Source: Sambucus nigra (taxonomy: Eukaryota > Streptophyta > Magnoliopsida > Dipsacales > Adoxaceae). Taken from it: a stretch of 64,000 bases of DNA. The notes under the pieces were generated by a model. That model worked only from the letters and a program-made list of their open reading frames with translations, had not been told where the DNA came from and searched no databases. Position numbers and translations under genes: made by a program. Shown here piece by piece: positions 1-10,304 of the stretch; within the stretch, counting starts at the first letter, position 1; the number at the start of each line of letters is the position of its first letter. The stretch covers positions 635,347,217 through 635,411,216 of the forward strand of contig OX422211.1 of NCBI GenBank assembly GCA_949130495.1. Direction: 5' to 3'.

Positions 1-36
1 TCAATCGCTCTATTACAAATTCATGATTATTCTCAG

Positions 37-720
37 TTGATTGACGTTGCAGCCATTGTGGTATGCAATGCTTCACCCTTTATCCGATCTCCATCCCCAG
101 CTATTAGGAATAACCATATCATCAGAACCCCATCTCATTCTAGACCCCATCCATATACAAACTCCAGAGGACAAGCTTATTCCCAAATCTATCACAAAAC
201 AACCCGTTTCAAGATCTGTTGTCATGAATGTCACGAGATAGGACATATTCGGCCCCGATGTCCTAAGATAAAATCAGCTCTAATCTGCTTCCAATTGAAC
301 AAACCCTCACAAAATCCAAAATTTCGTTCTATTCCAAATCACTTCAAGCCAACTCAGAGAGTTCAACCAATTCTGAATCATGGGAGGAATTATGCCACAC
401 GGCCTATGCGAAATGCACATGACGTGATTAAAAGTATTATTATTTTTCAGCATATTCCAACATATATTCTATTTGATACATGAGCTATGCATTCTTTTAT
501 AAGTCTTAGACTGGCTAAATTAATATGATGATCTCCAAACTCCTTAATTAGTCTAGTGAATATTGAATTACATACATGTGAAATCAATACGCCAACACAA
601 GGTTATAGGAATTGTAAAATTTAGCTTGGTCTAGGAACTCTGTCAGTGAACTTGGTAATATGAGTTATTCGCAAATTCAATATTATTATCGGGATGAATG
701 TATTATCAGAACATCACACT
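37..720 (+). pseudogene. gag zinc knuckle and protease remnant
   Basis: An open stretch at 37-483 carries a CCHC zinc knuckle (CHECHEIGHIRPRC, C-x2-C-x4-H-x4-C, coordinates 220-261), the nucleic-acid-binding end of retrotransposon Gag. About 200 bases later the reading ILFDT, a stop, then AMHSFIS corresponds to the aspartic protease active site, normally LFDTGA. The catalytic Asp-Thr remains but the Gly codon is a TGA stop. Downstream protease sequence up to about 720 (IIIGMN, matching the usual IIGMDWL) is broken by further stops. It is a fossil of a Gag-Pro polyprotein. Confidence 0.8.
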
Positions 721-819
721 TAAATCAATTATCAAACTAAGAAAATTCATTTTCGCAATGAAAATAATTTCTCTTTTACATTCTAAGGAATAGGTTCGTC
801 AAATCCTTCAAACTCTCAA

Positions 820-1440
820 ATTCATATTTCTTCTTTAATTTCAAATTTACTGGAACAATTTGAAGATGTTTTTCCCGAAGATTTACCAGGATTACTCGCT
901 TCTAGAGAAATTGAGTTTAGTATCAATCTTTATCCCAATACACTTCTTATTTCGATACCCCCAAATCAAATGGCTCCTTTAGAATTTCGAGAACTTCATA
1001 CCTAATTCGATGATCATTTATTGAAAGGTTTCATTCAATTAAGTTCATCACCTTGGGGAGCTCCAATATTATTTGTTAAGAAACATGATGGAAGCTTTAG
1101 ACTGTGCATAGATTATCATAAACTAAATTCTGTAACTATTCAGAATAAGTATCCTTTATTCCGAATAGGAGATCTGTTTGATCAACTTAGAGGAGCAAGG
1201 GTCTTTTCTAAAATATATTTACGATCTGGTTATCATCAGTTACGTGTCGGAGAGGAAGACATTCCAAAGACTGATTTTTGAACTCGTTATGGACATTTTA
1301 AATTTACTGTAATGTCATTTGGTCTAACCAATGCCCCGAAAGATTTTATGGTTCTAGTGCACCGAATCTTTATACCTTTTTTGGACCAATTCGTTAACGT
1401 TTTCATTGACTATATTTTTGTATATTAACTTAGCAGAACG
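820..1440 (+). pseudogene. Reverse transcriptase remnant of element 1
   Basis: The translation contains [46 protein letters not shown] and SGYHQLRV, all hallmark blocks of Ty3/gypsy reverse transcriptase. The catalytic box near 1402-1419 reads FIDYIFVY where active enzymes have FIDDILVY, so one of the two catalytic aspartates is lost. In-frame stops fall before 1021 and after 1281. The protein would have copied element RNA into DNA; this copy cannot. Confidence 0.9.
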
Positions 1441-1450
1441 TATTCAATAG

Positions 1451-2240
1451 TTGAAGATAGTCTTAAGTACTCTCAGAACTCATCAGTTATACTTCGAAAA
1501 GAGAAAATATGATTTCTCAATGAGAGAAATTAAATTTTTAGCACAAATGATTTCTAAAAATGGAATCCAAGTAAATCCAGCTAAAATTTCAGCCATTCTG
1601 GAATGGAAAAACCATACCAATATTACTAAAATAAAGAGTTTTCTTGGATTAGATGGATATTACTGTCGATTAGTCGAAGGGTTTTCACGCATGGTTGTTC
1701 CCCTTTCAAAACTAACTAGGAAGGAAGTTCCATCTGTATGGACATAAAAATGTAATGAATCATTCCAAGAGTTGAAGGACAAGTTGACTAGTACTCCTAT
1801 CCTCACCATTCCTTCTAGTAATGTAAGTTATGAGGTATATACTGATGCTTCATTAAAAGGATTACGATGTGTGTTAATGCAGAATGAAAAATTAGTAGAA
1901 TATGGGTAACAACAACTCAAGACACATGAGTGTAACTATCCAGTCCTTGATCTAGAACTAGCAGTCGTTGTTTTTGCATTAAAGATTTGGCGTTGTTACC
2001 TTTATGGTGTAAGTTTTCAAAAAAAATTCAGATTACAAAAGTTTGAAGTACATCTTTACCCAAAAAGACTTGAACTTAAGAAAACGACGATGGATAATTT
2101 TTTTGGAGAATTAACGATTTAAACTTAATTACCATCCAGGCAAAGGTAATGTAGTAGCCGACGCTTTAAGTCGAAATCCGATAGGAAGACTTCATACTCT
2201 AAATTCCTACGATATTGCCGCTACCATAGAGAAATATGAT
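1451..2240 (+). pseudogene. RT thumb and RNase H remnant of element 1
   Basis: The segment 1451-1747 reads through the connection after the RT catalytic box (EIKFLAQMISKNGIQVNP, then FLGLDGYYCRLVEGFSR), matching FLGH-II and [11 protein letters not shown] of chromoviruses. RNase H follows with [25 protein letters not shown] and, near 2130-2185, [17 protein letters not shown]. The first active-site Asp, the Glu and the last Asp are visible, but the frame is broken several times and the middle TDH block is garbled. Confidence 0.85.
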
Positions 2241-2439
2241 CTATAATTACTTAACCATTGAACTAAATTTTTAACATTATTGCTCATCCCAAGTTCAGAA
2301 AGAGAATATCAATGCAACAGACCCAAGATTAGTTTGTACAAAAATTTTGAGTAAAAATCCATATTTTTCCTACGATAGAGAAACATGACTCCAATTTATA
2401 AATAGATTATGTGATCCTGAAAATACATCCCTACGAGAA

Positions 2440-3250
2440 GAAATGTTGCACGAAGCTCATAATTAAAATTCATGATACACCCTGGAAGCTAAAAAATGTA
2501 CCATGCTTTGAAGAAGCAATACTGGTAGCCAAACATAAGAACCGATATTAAGAACTTCGTAAGGAGATGTCTTACTTGTCAACAAATAAATATTGAACAC
2601 CAACACCCTGGTGGACTTCTTCATCCCTTAGCTATTCCTGAATGGAAATGGGATCATATTCCATGGATTTTTCTAATGGGCTACCTCACACGTCCCAAGG
2701 ACATAACCTAATTTGGGTAATAGTAGATAGAATTACTAAGTCTTGCCATTTTCTACCTTTATAAGCCATCGATTCATTCCAAAATCTTAGCAAGTTATAT
2801 ATTCGAGAAATTATTCGATTACATGGAATCCCTTTATCCATTGTATTAGATAGAGACTCTCATTTTACAGAAAAAATTTGGCAAGCATTGTAAGTTGAAA
2901 TGGGTACCAAACTTAACTTGAGTACTACATTCTACCCCCAAAGGGATGGACAATAAGAACGTATAATTCAAACCCTAGAAGATATCTTATGAGCTTGTAC
3001 GTTAGATATGTCTCACTATTGGAATGTATATTTTCTCCTTATTGAATTTTCGTATAACAATAGCTATCAAACCAGTATCAAAGTTGCCCCATTTGAAGCT
3101 TTATACGGAAGACCATGTAGATCCCCGATATGTTGGATAGAATCTGGAGATAGTAACACTTTGGTCCTGAAATAATATAAGAAACCACAGAGATAATACA
3201 ATAGATTCGAGAGAAGTTAAATACATACCAAGATCGACAAAAGAATTATT
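2440..3250 (+). pseudogene. Integrase remnant of element 1
   Basis: Broken translation shows the zinc-binding end (RKEMSYLSTNKY around 2560-2590, frameshifted from the usual CxTCQ), then [50 protein letters not shown] and FLLIEFSYNNSYQ. These are the core blocks of gypsy integrase, including the second catalytic Asp and the region of the Glu. APFEALYGRPCRSP follows. Multiple stops make it a pseudogene. Confidence 0.85.
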
Positions 3251-3534
3251 CTGATCCTCGCTAAAAATCATTAGAATTTCAAGAAAATGAGTAAGTATTT
3301 ATGAAAGTATCTCCCCGGAAAGGAATTTTAAGTTTCGGGAAAAAGAAAAATTATTCCCTCGATATATTGGACCTTTCACAATTTAATAAGGAATCAGCTC
3401 CGTAGCCTATCAATTAGAATTCCCTGTGGAGTTATCCCATATCCATAACGTGTTTCATGTACCACAATTATGCCAGTATATACTTGATCCATCTCATAAT
3501 ATCACATGGCAAGATGTTTCAGTTGAACCCAACC

Positions 3535-3700
3535 ATGAATTTGAAGTACACCCCATTCAAATTCTTGATCGCTAAGTGAAGTATCTTAAAAACAAGGACA
3601 TCCCCTTAATTAAAATACTTTGGGAACACCAGAATCAACAAAAAGATACATGGGAACCCGAACAAGCAAAGAAGGATCAATACCCCGACATATTCTAAGG
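3535..3700 (+). pseudogene. Chromodomain remnant at the integrase C-terminus
   Basis: The reading HPIQILDR, then KYLKNKDIPLIKILWEHQ and TWEPEQAKKDQYPDIF is a typical chromovirus chromodomain tail; active copies use it to direct integration toward particular chromatin marks. A TAA replaces the codon after ILDR. It ends at a stop about 35 bases before the LTR, the normal position. Confidence 0.85.
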
Positions 3701-3736
3701 TAAAATTCGAGGACGGATTTTTTTAGGTAGGTGGAT

Positions 3737-6556
3737 TGTAAGAACCGAGAATTTTCAAACCCTAAAAAGACATACGACCTCGATTTAAACACTCGTAAGA
3801 TGAGTAAAATTAGAAGTCTTTTAAAGAAGAAAGTAACTATGTTCAAAACCCTACAACTTTTCAATTAACTTCAACCCCTTAGAGTTTCAATTCATTATAA
3901 AAGAGTCCCTAAAACCTTTAAAATGAGATAAATTGAGATAAATTAACCCCTTAAACCTCAACCTTACATCTAATTAACCTTTTGGACCTCTACTAACATA
4001 AAATTATAATTTCAAATCTGGAAACTTTTTGAAATTACCAAAATTCCCCTAAACATTACAAAAAGTGTACTTTTATGGACATAAATGCAATTATATCAAT
4101 CATTACGGACTAAAATCAAAACCTTAGTGAATTTTGTTTTTACCACTGTCCACACACTCCTCCACATCAGTATAAGATGTCAAAAATCACATGGTAACAC
4201 GTAGTAAACCTTAGGAACCCATATGTCCCCATTTACCCACAATCAAAACTCACCCTAGACTAGTTCAAATCCACCTCCTTTTTACTACAATCAAATCCCC
4301 ACCCAAATTATTTTAAATACCCCATGCCCTAAGTAGTAGAAACTCATCCCATAGTTCAGTTTGAAATCTCAAATTTTCTCTCAATTTAGGTTACTCATCA
4401 TTATATGCTTCATTTTCAATTCTTTCAATTCTAGTTGTTCTCTGCATAGTTAATATAGTTAGAACGCTCATAATATGCAAGCTTTTACGTGTAGAATGGC
4501 CTAGGATAGTGAAAAACAGTAAGAACACCATTAAAGCTTGAAATGGTGAAACTCATTACAGTAACTTAATGTTTGATTTAAAGCCATGGGTAAAGTCATT
4601 ATAACCTCGGGATATCAAGTGTAATGGTGAAAAGTCTTGAATGTTCATGTAGAGGGGTAATCGATCGAAAGTGTTTTTGAAACTCAAAACCGGTAAATTT
4701 AAAATTCTCAACATACAATCCATCAAAATCTTTGAAACCAAAACCAGATTACTCTCACATATAGCATATTCCAAAACCAATTTATAAGAGACCCTACCAT
4801 ACTCTATAAATCGACAAATGTTAGGTCAAATTTTCATGAAAACACATAGTTTGAAAACTCGAGTTATACTAAGATTCGAACCATGGAACTTATATATTTG
4901 AAATCCTCATGAAAAATTAGGTTAAGTTGGTTAAGAAATTATCTCAAATGGTACAACAATGAAGGATAAAACCTTAATCAAATATTTAAACCCTAGAAAG
5001 TCAAAATCGAGAGGTTGAAGATGATGACTTTGGTTAAAAACCTTGACCATGCTCGTGAGGGCGCATGGCAATCAGGGAAATTTTGATTTTTCCCCAAAAA
5101 ATTTATTTAATTTTTCAGATCAAAATGGTTTAAAATAAGACCATGTTTGGATATTCCTAGCTCAAGTTATGTAAAAATAACGTTTTTCTTTAAGGAAACT
5201 TACTTAAAATTACAAATCAGCCCCTAGTAACTTTTCCAACTTAGGAATTTGCATCCCAAACTTTGCCCATACATAAATCAAACTATGTTAAGAGAAAAAC
5301 TCTCTTACACCAAAGTTAAAAAATGAGATTAAGGTCCTATTTTCAAGTCCCAAGATAATTGCACATAAGCCCCCGAAACTTTCCTAAAGACAGTTTTAAA
5401 TACAAAACTGATTGATTAAACCCTACTCCTATACCACACATTGTATAACAAAAAATCAAGCCCCAAATCTTCTGAATACTCCAGTGTGACTGCAATTCAA
5501 CCGAATACCAAGAAAGTATGTTTTATCTACCTTTTTAGAATTATACGTTGCGTATTTGAAATGCTGTAATTGATATCACTTTGTGATAGCCACATTGACT
5601 CTTAGTATGGACATGTAGTTATACTGTCATACTCTGTATTTTGTTAATCATCATCAGTATTTAATTTTAGAAATATTTTTTAGCCTTCTCACCTAATAAC
5701 TGAGATCATGTACCATATTGATTCAGTTTTCCCCTTGCACTTCTGTGCTATTTTACTATAAGAATTAGTATTAACAGGAAGTATAATGCCGTGTTATTCC
5801 ACGAAACTTTCTACTTGGCCTATTGGTCTCAGATGATTGAGAGCCCTGATTATTGCTACATACGTATGAGTGCCACTTTAATTGTGAGAATAATAGGTTA
5901 TTTTTCCAAAGGTTTTGGGATTGTTTATGATAAAGTTACAATGATGGCTCAATTACCTATACATCCCTTAGTGAACTAGTAAGAACGGGATTATTAGTTC
6001 AAATTCCTTGACTTTCTCACAACATGATTCTAACTAAACCGATAATGTACTGTATTTTCTTAAATGGATTAATCATTATGGAATTATGAATTTCCAACAT
6101 TTTGAAAGTATACTCTGATAAACATAGAATTATCAGTTATTATTGTCAGTCATTTTACATACTAATTCTATACACATGCCGACTCTCATTTATATCTATA
6201 TCATTGTTATAGAACTGGTAGAACCTGCTTAGCATATTTGTGCTAATTCCTTCTTTCTCCAGATACGCAAGGAGAAAGGAAATAATATCTCTTCCCTACT
6301 AGAGACAAATTCTGATCGCATGTTCTCGTATGTGATCGTATGGGCAAAGATTAAAGCAGATGGGAGCAAGGAGTGGCGCTTTTTAAATTTTCTATATTAT
6401 TGTGTGTACTAGAAACATGTAATTCACCCCTGCGGTGGTTCCACCCTATGTAACATATTAATAATGAATAAAAATGTTATGTTGTTCCGCCTTAACTTTA
6501 GTTTATTGATTTATGTGTACTTCTTGTTCATTCATACTAAAAAGCAAGGTGTGACA
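3737..6556 (+). repeat. LTR of the decayed chromovirus (about 2.8 kb)
   Basis: It starts TGTAAGAACC immediately after a degenerate polypurine stretch and ends GGTGTGACA four bases before a TGGTATCAAAG primer-binding site, giving TG...CA ends and about 2,820 bp. A TATA-like TTTTAAATACCCC lies at about 4310, and AATAATGAATAAAAATG near 6460 is a plausible polyadenylation region. There is no second copy in the window to compare with, so the limits rest on these flanking signals. It holds no gene. Unlike the other LTRs here it lacks the TTCGAACGAG palindromes. Confidence 0.75.
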
Positions 6557-6559
6557 AGT

Positions 6560-6571
6560 TGGTATCAAAGA
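6560..6571 (+). other. Primer-binding site, tRNA-iMet type
   Basis: TGGTATCAAAGA closely matches the canonical TGGTATCAGAGC, the complement of the 3' end of initiator tRNA-Met used to prime reverse transcription. It lies just downstream of the LTR end, so the DNA to its right should be the 5' part of an internal region. Confidence 0.8.
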
Positions 6572-6694
6572 ATGTTTTAAAATTAAAATATATCCCAGGT
6601 TAGATTTCTAAGTGTAACATAGATAAGATATTAGTTATTTGATTTTTATAACATCTTTTATTACTATTATTATAGGGTAAATCCATTTTGCAAT

Positions 6695-7093
6695 ATGGAT
6701 GCATGGGATACATTTCTGTTCAATCTAGATCTCGAGCCAGATAATCCTTGGGAAATGTGGGTAAGCAAATAGGCTTTGTCCAGACTAAGAGAAATGATTC
6801 GTGGAGAAAAAAAAGACTAGGAAGGTTCAATTAACGACATTAAGAGGCTAGTATTGACTAATAGAGCATTGGGCGAGATGAAGGTAATGAGAAAAGTGGA
6901 TGACTTTTCTAATGATCTGGTCATACTCCAAGAAGACATAAATTTATCATTTGTCGATGAACTACCAGCTCCACCGATGTATCAAGACTAAACATCAAAT
7001 GGTGACATACACGGAGGGTATTCCCCTTATACTACAAATGACTCGACAGATGATACATACCCGGGAGATTATCTAGTCAGCCCTGAGTCTTGA
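6695..7093 (+). pseudogene. ORF relic upstream of gag, unknown product
   Basis: One frame from ATG at 6695 runs about 130 codons to TGA at 7093 with only three internal stops, and reads like an acidic soluble protein (MDAWDTFLFNLDLEPDNPWE at the start, YPGDYLVSPES at the end). I do not recognise it. It lies between the primer site and gag, where most Tekay-like elements have only a short leader. Ogre/Tat elements do carry an extra ORF before gag, but their primer site differs. It could also be chance openness in a decayed leader; composition and length make a true relic more likely than not. Confidence 0.5.
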
Positions 7094-7282
7094 ACTAGTG
7101 ATGCCGCAATTATTTTAACTTAAAGAGGAATATAACGTTAACAGTTGTTTACATATTATATAATATAAATGTTACCCTCACTGTAGTGATGTATAATAGT
7201 ACTGTACAACTAACCTTATATAAAATAGGCTTGTTTCTTTATTTATTTTTATAATTCTTGCTATTAAATTATGCTATTTTAG
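7094..7282 (+). other. AT-rich leader ending in a splice-acceptor-like sequence
   Basis: About 190 bases with no coding signal, rich in A and T, ending in a T-rich tract and TTTTAG directly before the gag ATG (ATGGTTAGTACTC, about 7284). This has the form of an intron 3' end. Whether splicing occurs is inference only. Confidence 0.4.
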
Positions 7283-7900
7283 GATGGTTAGTACTCTCTA
7301 CTAGAGCTCAACCTCAAGGAATCATGCGGTGTCTCCATCAACTTACTACGTTAGATCAACAACAACAGTCTACTTATTCTACTCCAGAATATGTTTTCGA
7401 AGAGCTTTGTAGAATTGACGATCTTAAGGAATTTCTACGACAATGACCTCCATCTATACTTGGAAAGCCAAGTGCTAATGAAGCTGAGAAACGGATGCGC
7501 CAGATCGTGAAAATCCTGAACGGAGTAGGTATATCTACCAATCTCTGAATCACTTTAGCTGTATACATGTTTGAAAGAGAAGAAAATTTTTGGTGGCAAG
7601 CCATGTCACGTAATAAGAATGTTGCTAAGTTTACTTGGGAACAATTTGAGGAGACTTTTTTTAAAAAGTATTTTCTAAAGACTGAGCAAGACCAATAAAC
7701 AATTGATTTCCTAAAATTGAAACAAGCTACCCTTTATGTAGCTCAATATGAGGCTAAGTTAAACGAACTATCGCGTTATGCCCTAGAATAGGTAGATACC
7801 GAGGTAAAGAGATGTAAGCAGTTTGAAAGAGGACTAAACTCGAGAATTAAGAATTCAATCTCTCCATTCAAAATTTATTAGCCATGTAACTTTTTTTTAG
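7283..7900 (+). pseudogene. gag (retrotransposon Gag domain) remnant
   Basis: From an ATG at about 7284 the frame reads MVSTLYTRAQPQGIMRCL and continues with EAEKRMRQIVKILNGVGI, FEREENFWWQAMSRNK, FTWEQFEETFFKKYF, VAQYEAKLNELSRYA and KRCKQFERGLNSRI. These are the ordered blocks of the retrotrans_gag domain of plant Ty3/gypsy capsid proteins. Four or five stop codons interrupt it. The zinc knuckle and everything downstream are missing: similarity fades after about 7900, just before an unrelated minus-strand fragment. Confidence 0.85.
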
Positions 7901-8039
7901 ATTCAAGGAGAGTGTGTATGGCATAATAAATTAGTAGGTGTTCTCCATCCTGGCATCAAACCAGTGCTCCACTAGTTACGTGTTGAGAAAAGGCTAGGTA
8001 CAAGTGGCCCTTCTCAATAGAGACCGTCACTGACAATAG

Positions 8040-8397
8040 TGGGTGAGATCCAAAGTGTTTCTTGATCTTTTCCATTGCTTGATCTCATTCTTTTGTCTAA
8101 ATCATGGTTTTTTACTTCTCCAATGCTTGGAAAAAAGCCCCATACTTATCATAGGATCTGATAGTGGTCAGTTTATTTATATCCTTTTGAACCCTGATCT
8201 AATAAGAACTGGCCTTGATTCCTCTATTCACCATAAGATGCCCTTGGAACTTGCCTAAGATGACCCCAAAAGCACATTCTAAGTCTGTTAATTTCATCAT
8301 GTAATTCCTTGAGATCTTTAAGGCATTGGAAAGATGTCTGATGTGGTCGAATGCATGTCTACTCTTGACGATCATATCATAAATGCAGATTGACTTG
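8040..8397 (-). pseudogene. RT fragment of a Tat/Ogre-like gypsy element
   Basis: The minus strand reads CIYDMIVKSRHAFDHIRHLS, then MKLTDLECAFGV, GKFQGHLMVNRGIKA. This corresponds to the YVDDMLVKS box, the KLNPxKCAFGV block and the GKFLGHLVxxRGIE block of Tat-lineage RT. After a stop a reading like SKHWRSKK and WKRSRNTL suggests the thumb region continues to about 8040. The catalytic VDD is now IYD. It is a short isolated scrap with no other parts of that element nearby. Confidence 0.75.
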
Positions 8398-8585
8398 ATT
8401 AAAAAGTTATATAACTCAAGTTCAAGCTAATTACGAGAGTATAAAAAAATCAAGTGCGACCGAAGTTGAATTTCATATGGATTGGTATAGAGTAAATGTT
8501 AATACTGATTTAGAAAAGTATTAAGAAGAAAAGATAAAAGTAAGAAAAGATTATCCAGGTATAAAAGATTTAGTCAAATACTTAG
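8398..8585 (+). other. Short coding-like stretch of unknown origin
   Basis: From about 8424 one frame stays open for about 55 codons apart from a single TAA, with a protein-like composition (for example FHMDWYRVNVNTDLEKY and KVRKDYPGIKDLVKYLDH). It stops at 8590, exactly where the Athila-like element is inserted, and does not obviously continue after 36291. I do not recognise the family. A chance frame in AT-rich DNA is possible. Confidence 0.3.
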
Positions 8586-8590
8586 ATCAT
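8586..8590. repeat. Target-site duplication ATCAT, left copy
   Basis: ATCAT here is repeated exactly at 36287-36291 on the other side of the Athila-like element, the expected 5-bp integrase footprint. Confidence 0.9.
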
Positions 8591-10304
8591 TGATAGACGA
8601 AATTTTTGGTGTTATTTATTGTCGTTGCTTGAAAGTCCTCTAATAAAAAATCTCAAATACCTACAAAATATATTAAACTAAAGTGTAGTGGTAAGTGAGG
8701 TATCAATCACATCAAAGGAGTGAAATGAGAGGAAAACACATGTAATTCAAATTTTTTTATTATCTCTTTTTGAACTTTTATGCTTTTTCTATTTTTTTTG
8801 CTTTTTCAATATTAAAACAATTTTGAGATTTTAGGTGAGTTAAACAATAACTAAATACAAAAAGGGTAATCAAACTAAAATAAAAGTATAAAAAATATAA
8901 ACTAGTGAGTGATAAAAGTGAGTGAGATGTAACTAAATAAGAGAATGAATCAAGGGAAGTATATCCACCCCAATTCTCACAACTAATTTAGCTTGAACTT
9001 TAATTTGATTGCATTCCAAAATATTTAACTAATTCAAATGCTAATTCTCACTACACAAATGAACTAATTGAATATTATTTTAGAAAAGTAATTTCAATTC
9101 GCACAAATACTACTAAAAATATAATTAAAATTAATCAAATGAATCACCCGCTAGGATAGATCCACCCAACTAGTTTTAATTTTGACAAGATGAAATAAAA
9201 GTAGGTGAAAATAATATTAGCATTTTAATCAATTTGATAAGCCTATCTCTAGTTTGAATCAAATGATAAAATGTCAACACAATTTTCAATCCTCTCTCAA
9301 GGATTATTTTTCATTTCTCAATGAAAAATTAAGAGTAGGAATTAAATTTATTAATCAAAGGAATTCAGTAAAATTAAAACTAACAAACTAAACTAATTGG
9401 ATTCATGGGGGCTTCAATTTATCCCTTAATTGGGAGATTAGCGTTCCATAATCATCATCCAATCAACAATAAGATAATAGTGAATTAAAAGCATGAGATG
9501 AAAAATTAGAGATAAGATAATCAAACCCAAATTGAGGGGAATGACAATTGATCTTCAATTAATGCAAGAATCTTCTCAATTAATTACAATCACTCCAAAA
9601 AAAAAACTAAAATGAATTTTAAAAAATAAAATTCTATTCTCTCTACAATTTTTCCTCTCTCTGAAAATTTCTCACCTCTTTTGGGTTTTCTTTCTTCCTT
9701 AAATAGTGGGCATGGTGTTTAGGGGTAAATTGGGGAGGTTAAAGGTTGAAAAGGGTGTATAATGTGTGGGCGAGGGTTAATTTAGGAATTAAAGAGGGTG
9801 CATGTGGTTGATAAGGCAATGGGAGAGGGAATAAAAATCTGATTTGTTAAAAGGGTATTTTGGGTATTGGGGTAAAAGGAGTTAGTTGGGGCAAAAATGG
9901 GTATTGGGGTTAAGGGCTGTTTGAAACACATGTGGGTTTATTTGTTATTTGGTTTGGTTTTGTTAATAGGTAGAAAATCGTGGCTTGGAAAAAAAAGGAA
10001 ATGAGTTTAGGTGAAATGGGACTTGTGGCTTGAAATGAGAGATGGGTATCCGGTTTGGGTTTGCAGATTTCGTCGGGGTTAGGTCCGGAGATGGGTCACT
10101 GGTATGGTTGCGGGTCAGGAGTTAGGTTTGGGTAGCCCGTTGGAGGAGGAGGTCGGCGCTGGTAGCGGGGTTCAATTTAGATGGTTTGGTTGGAACACGA
10201 GTTTCGAGGATTATCGACAGGTTATTGAGTTTAGGGAGGGGATGGAAAGTGGTGGTGATGTTTGGTTGTGGGAAGTGAGAGAGAGAGGTGGGTTATGAAG
10301 GTTG
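8591..10304 (-). repeat. Athila-like left (3') LTR, first part
   Basis: Matches 30839-32178 and 35073-35390 almost base for base with scattered changes. It starts TGATAGACGAA and is cut at 10304 by element A. The segment around 9720-10304 is strikingly T/G-rich with runs of GGG and GGGG on the plus strand. Apparent ORFs here are by-products of this bias. No gene. Confidence 0.92.
10300..10304. repeat. Target-site duplication GGTTG, left copy
   Basis: GGTTG is repeated exactly at 21153-21157, flanking element A. Confidence 0.92.

Larger units (their letters stand above)
1..3736 (+). mobile_element. Decayed Ty3/gypsy chromovirus, internal region (element 1)
   Basis: Remains of gag zinc knuckle, protease, reverse transcriptase, RNase H, integrase and chromodomain follow one another on the plus strand in the order of a Ty3/gypsy chromovirus. 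The start lies outside the window. Stops and frameshifts occur every few hundred bases, so nothing here can be translated as a whole. It ends with a GAGGACG-type motif (about 3709) and a purine stretch before an LTR at 3737, as is usual at the 3' end of Tekay/Del-like pol. The presence of a chromodomain fits the Tekay side of the family; exact lineage is inferred. Confidence 0.9.

Noticed and set aside
9895..9925. Telomere-like GGGTATTGGGGTTAAGGG
   Set aside because: Does not repeat as TTTAGGG; part of the T/G-rich Athila LTR and present in both copies.
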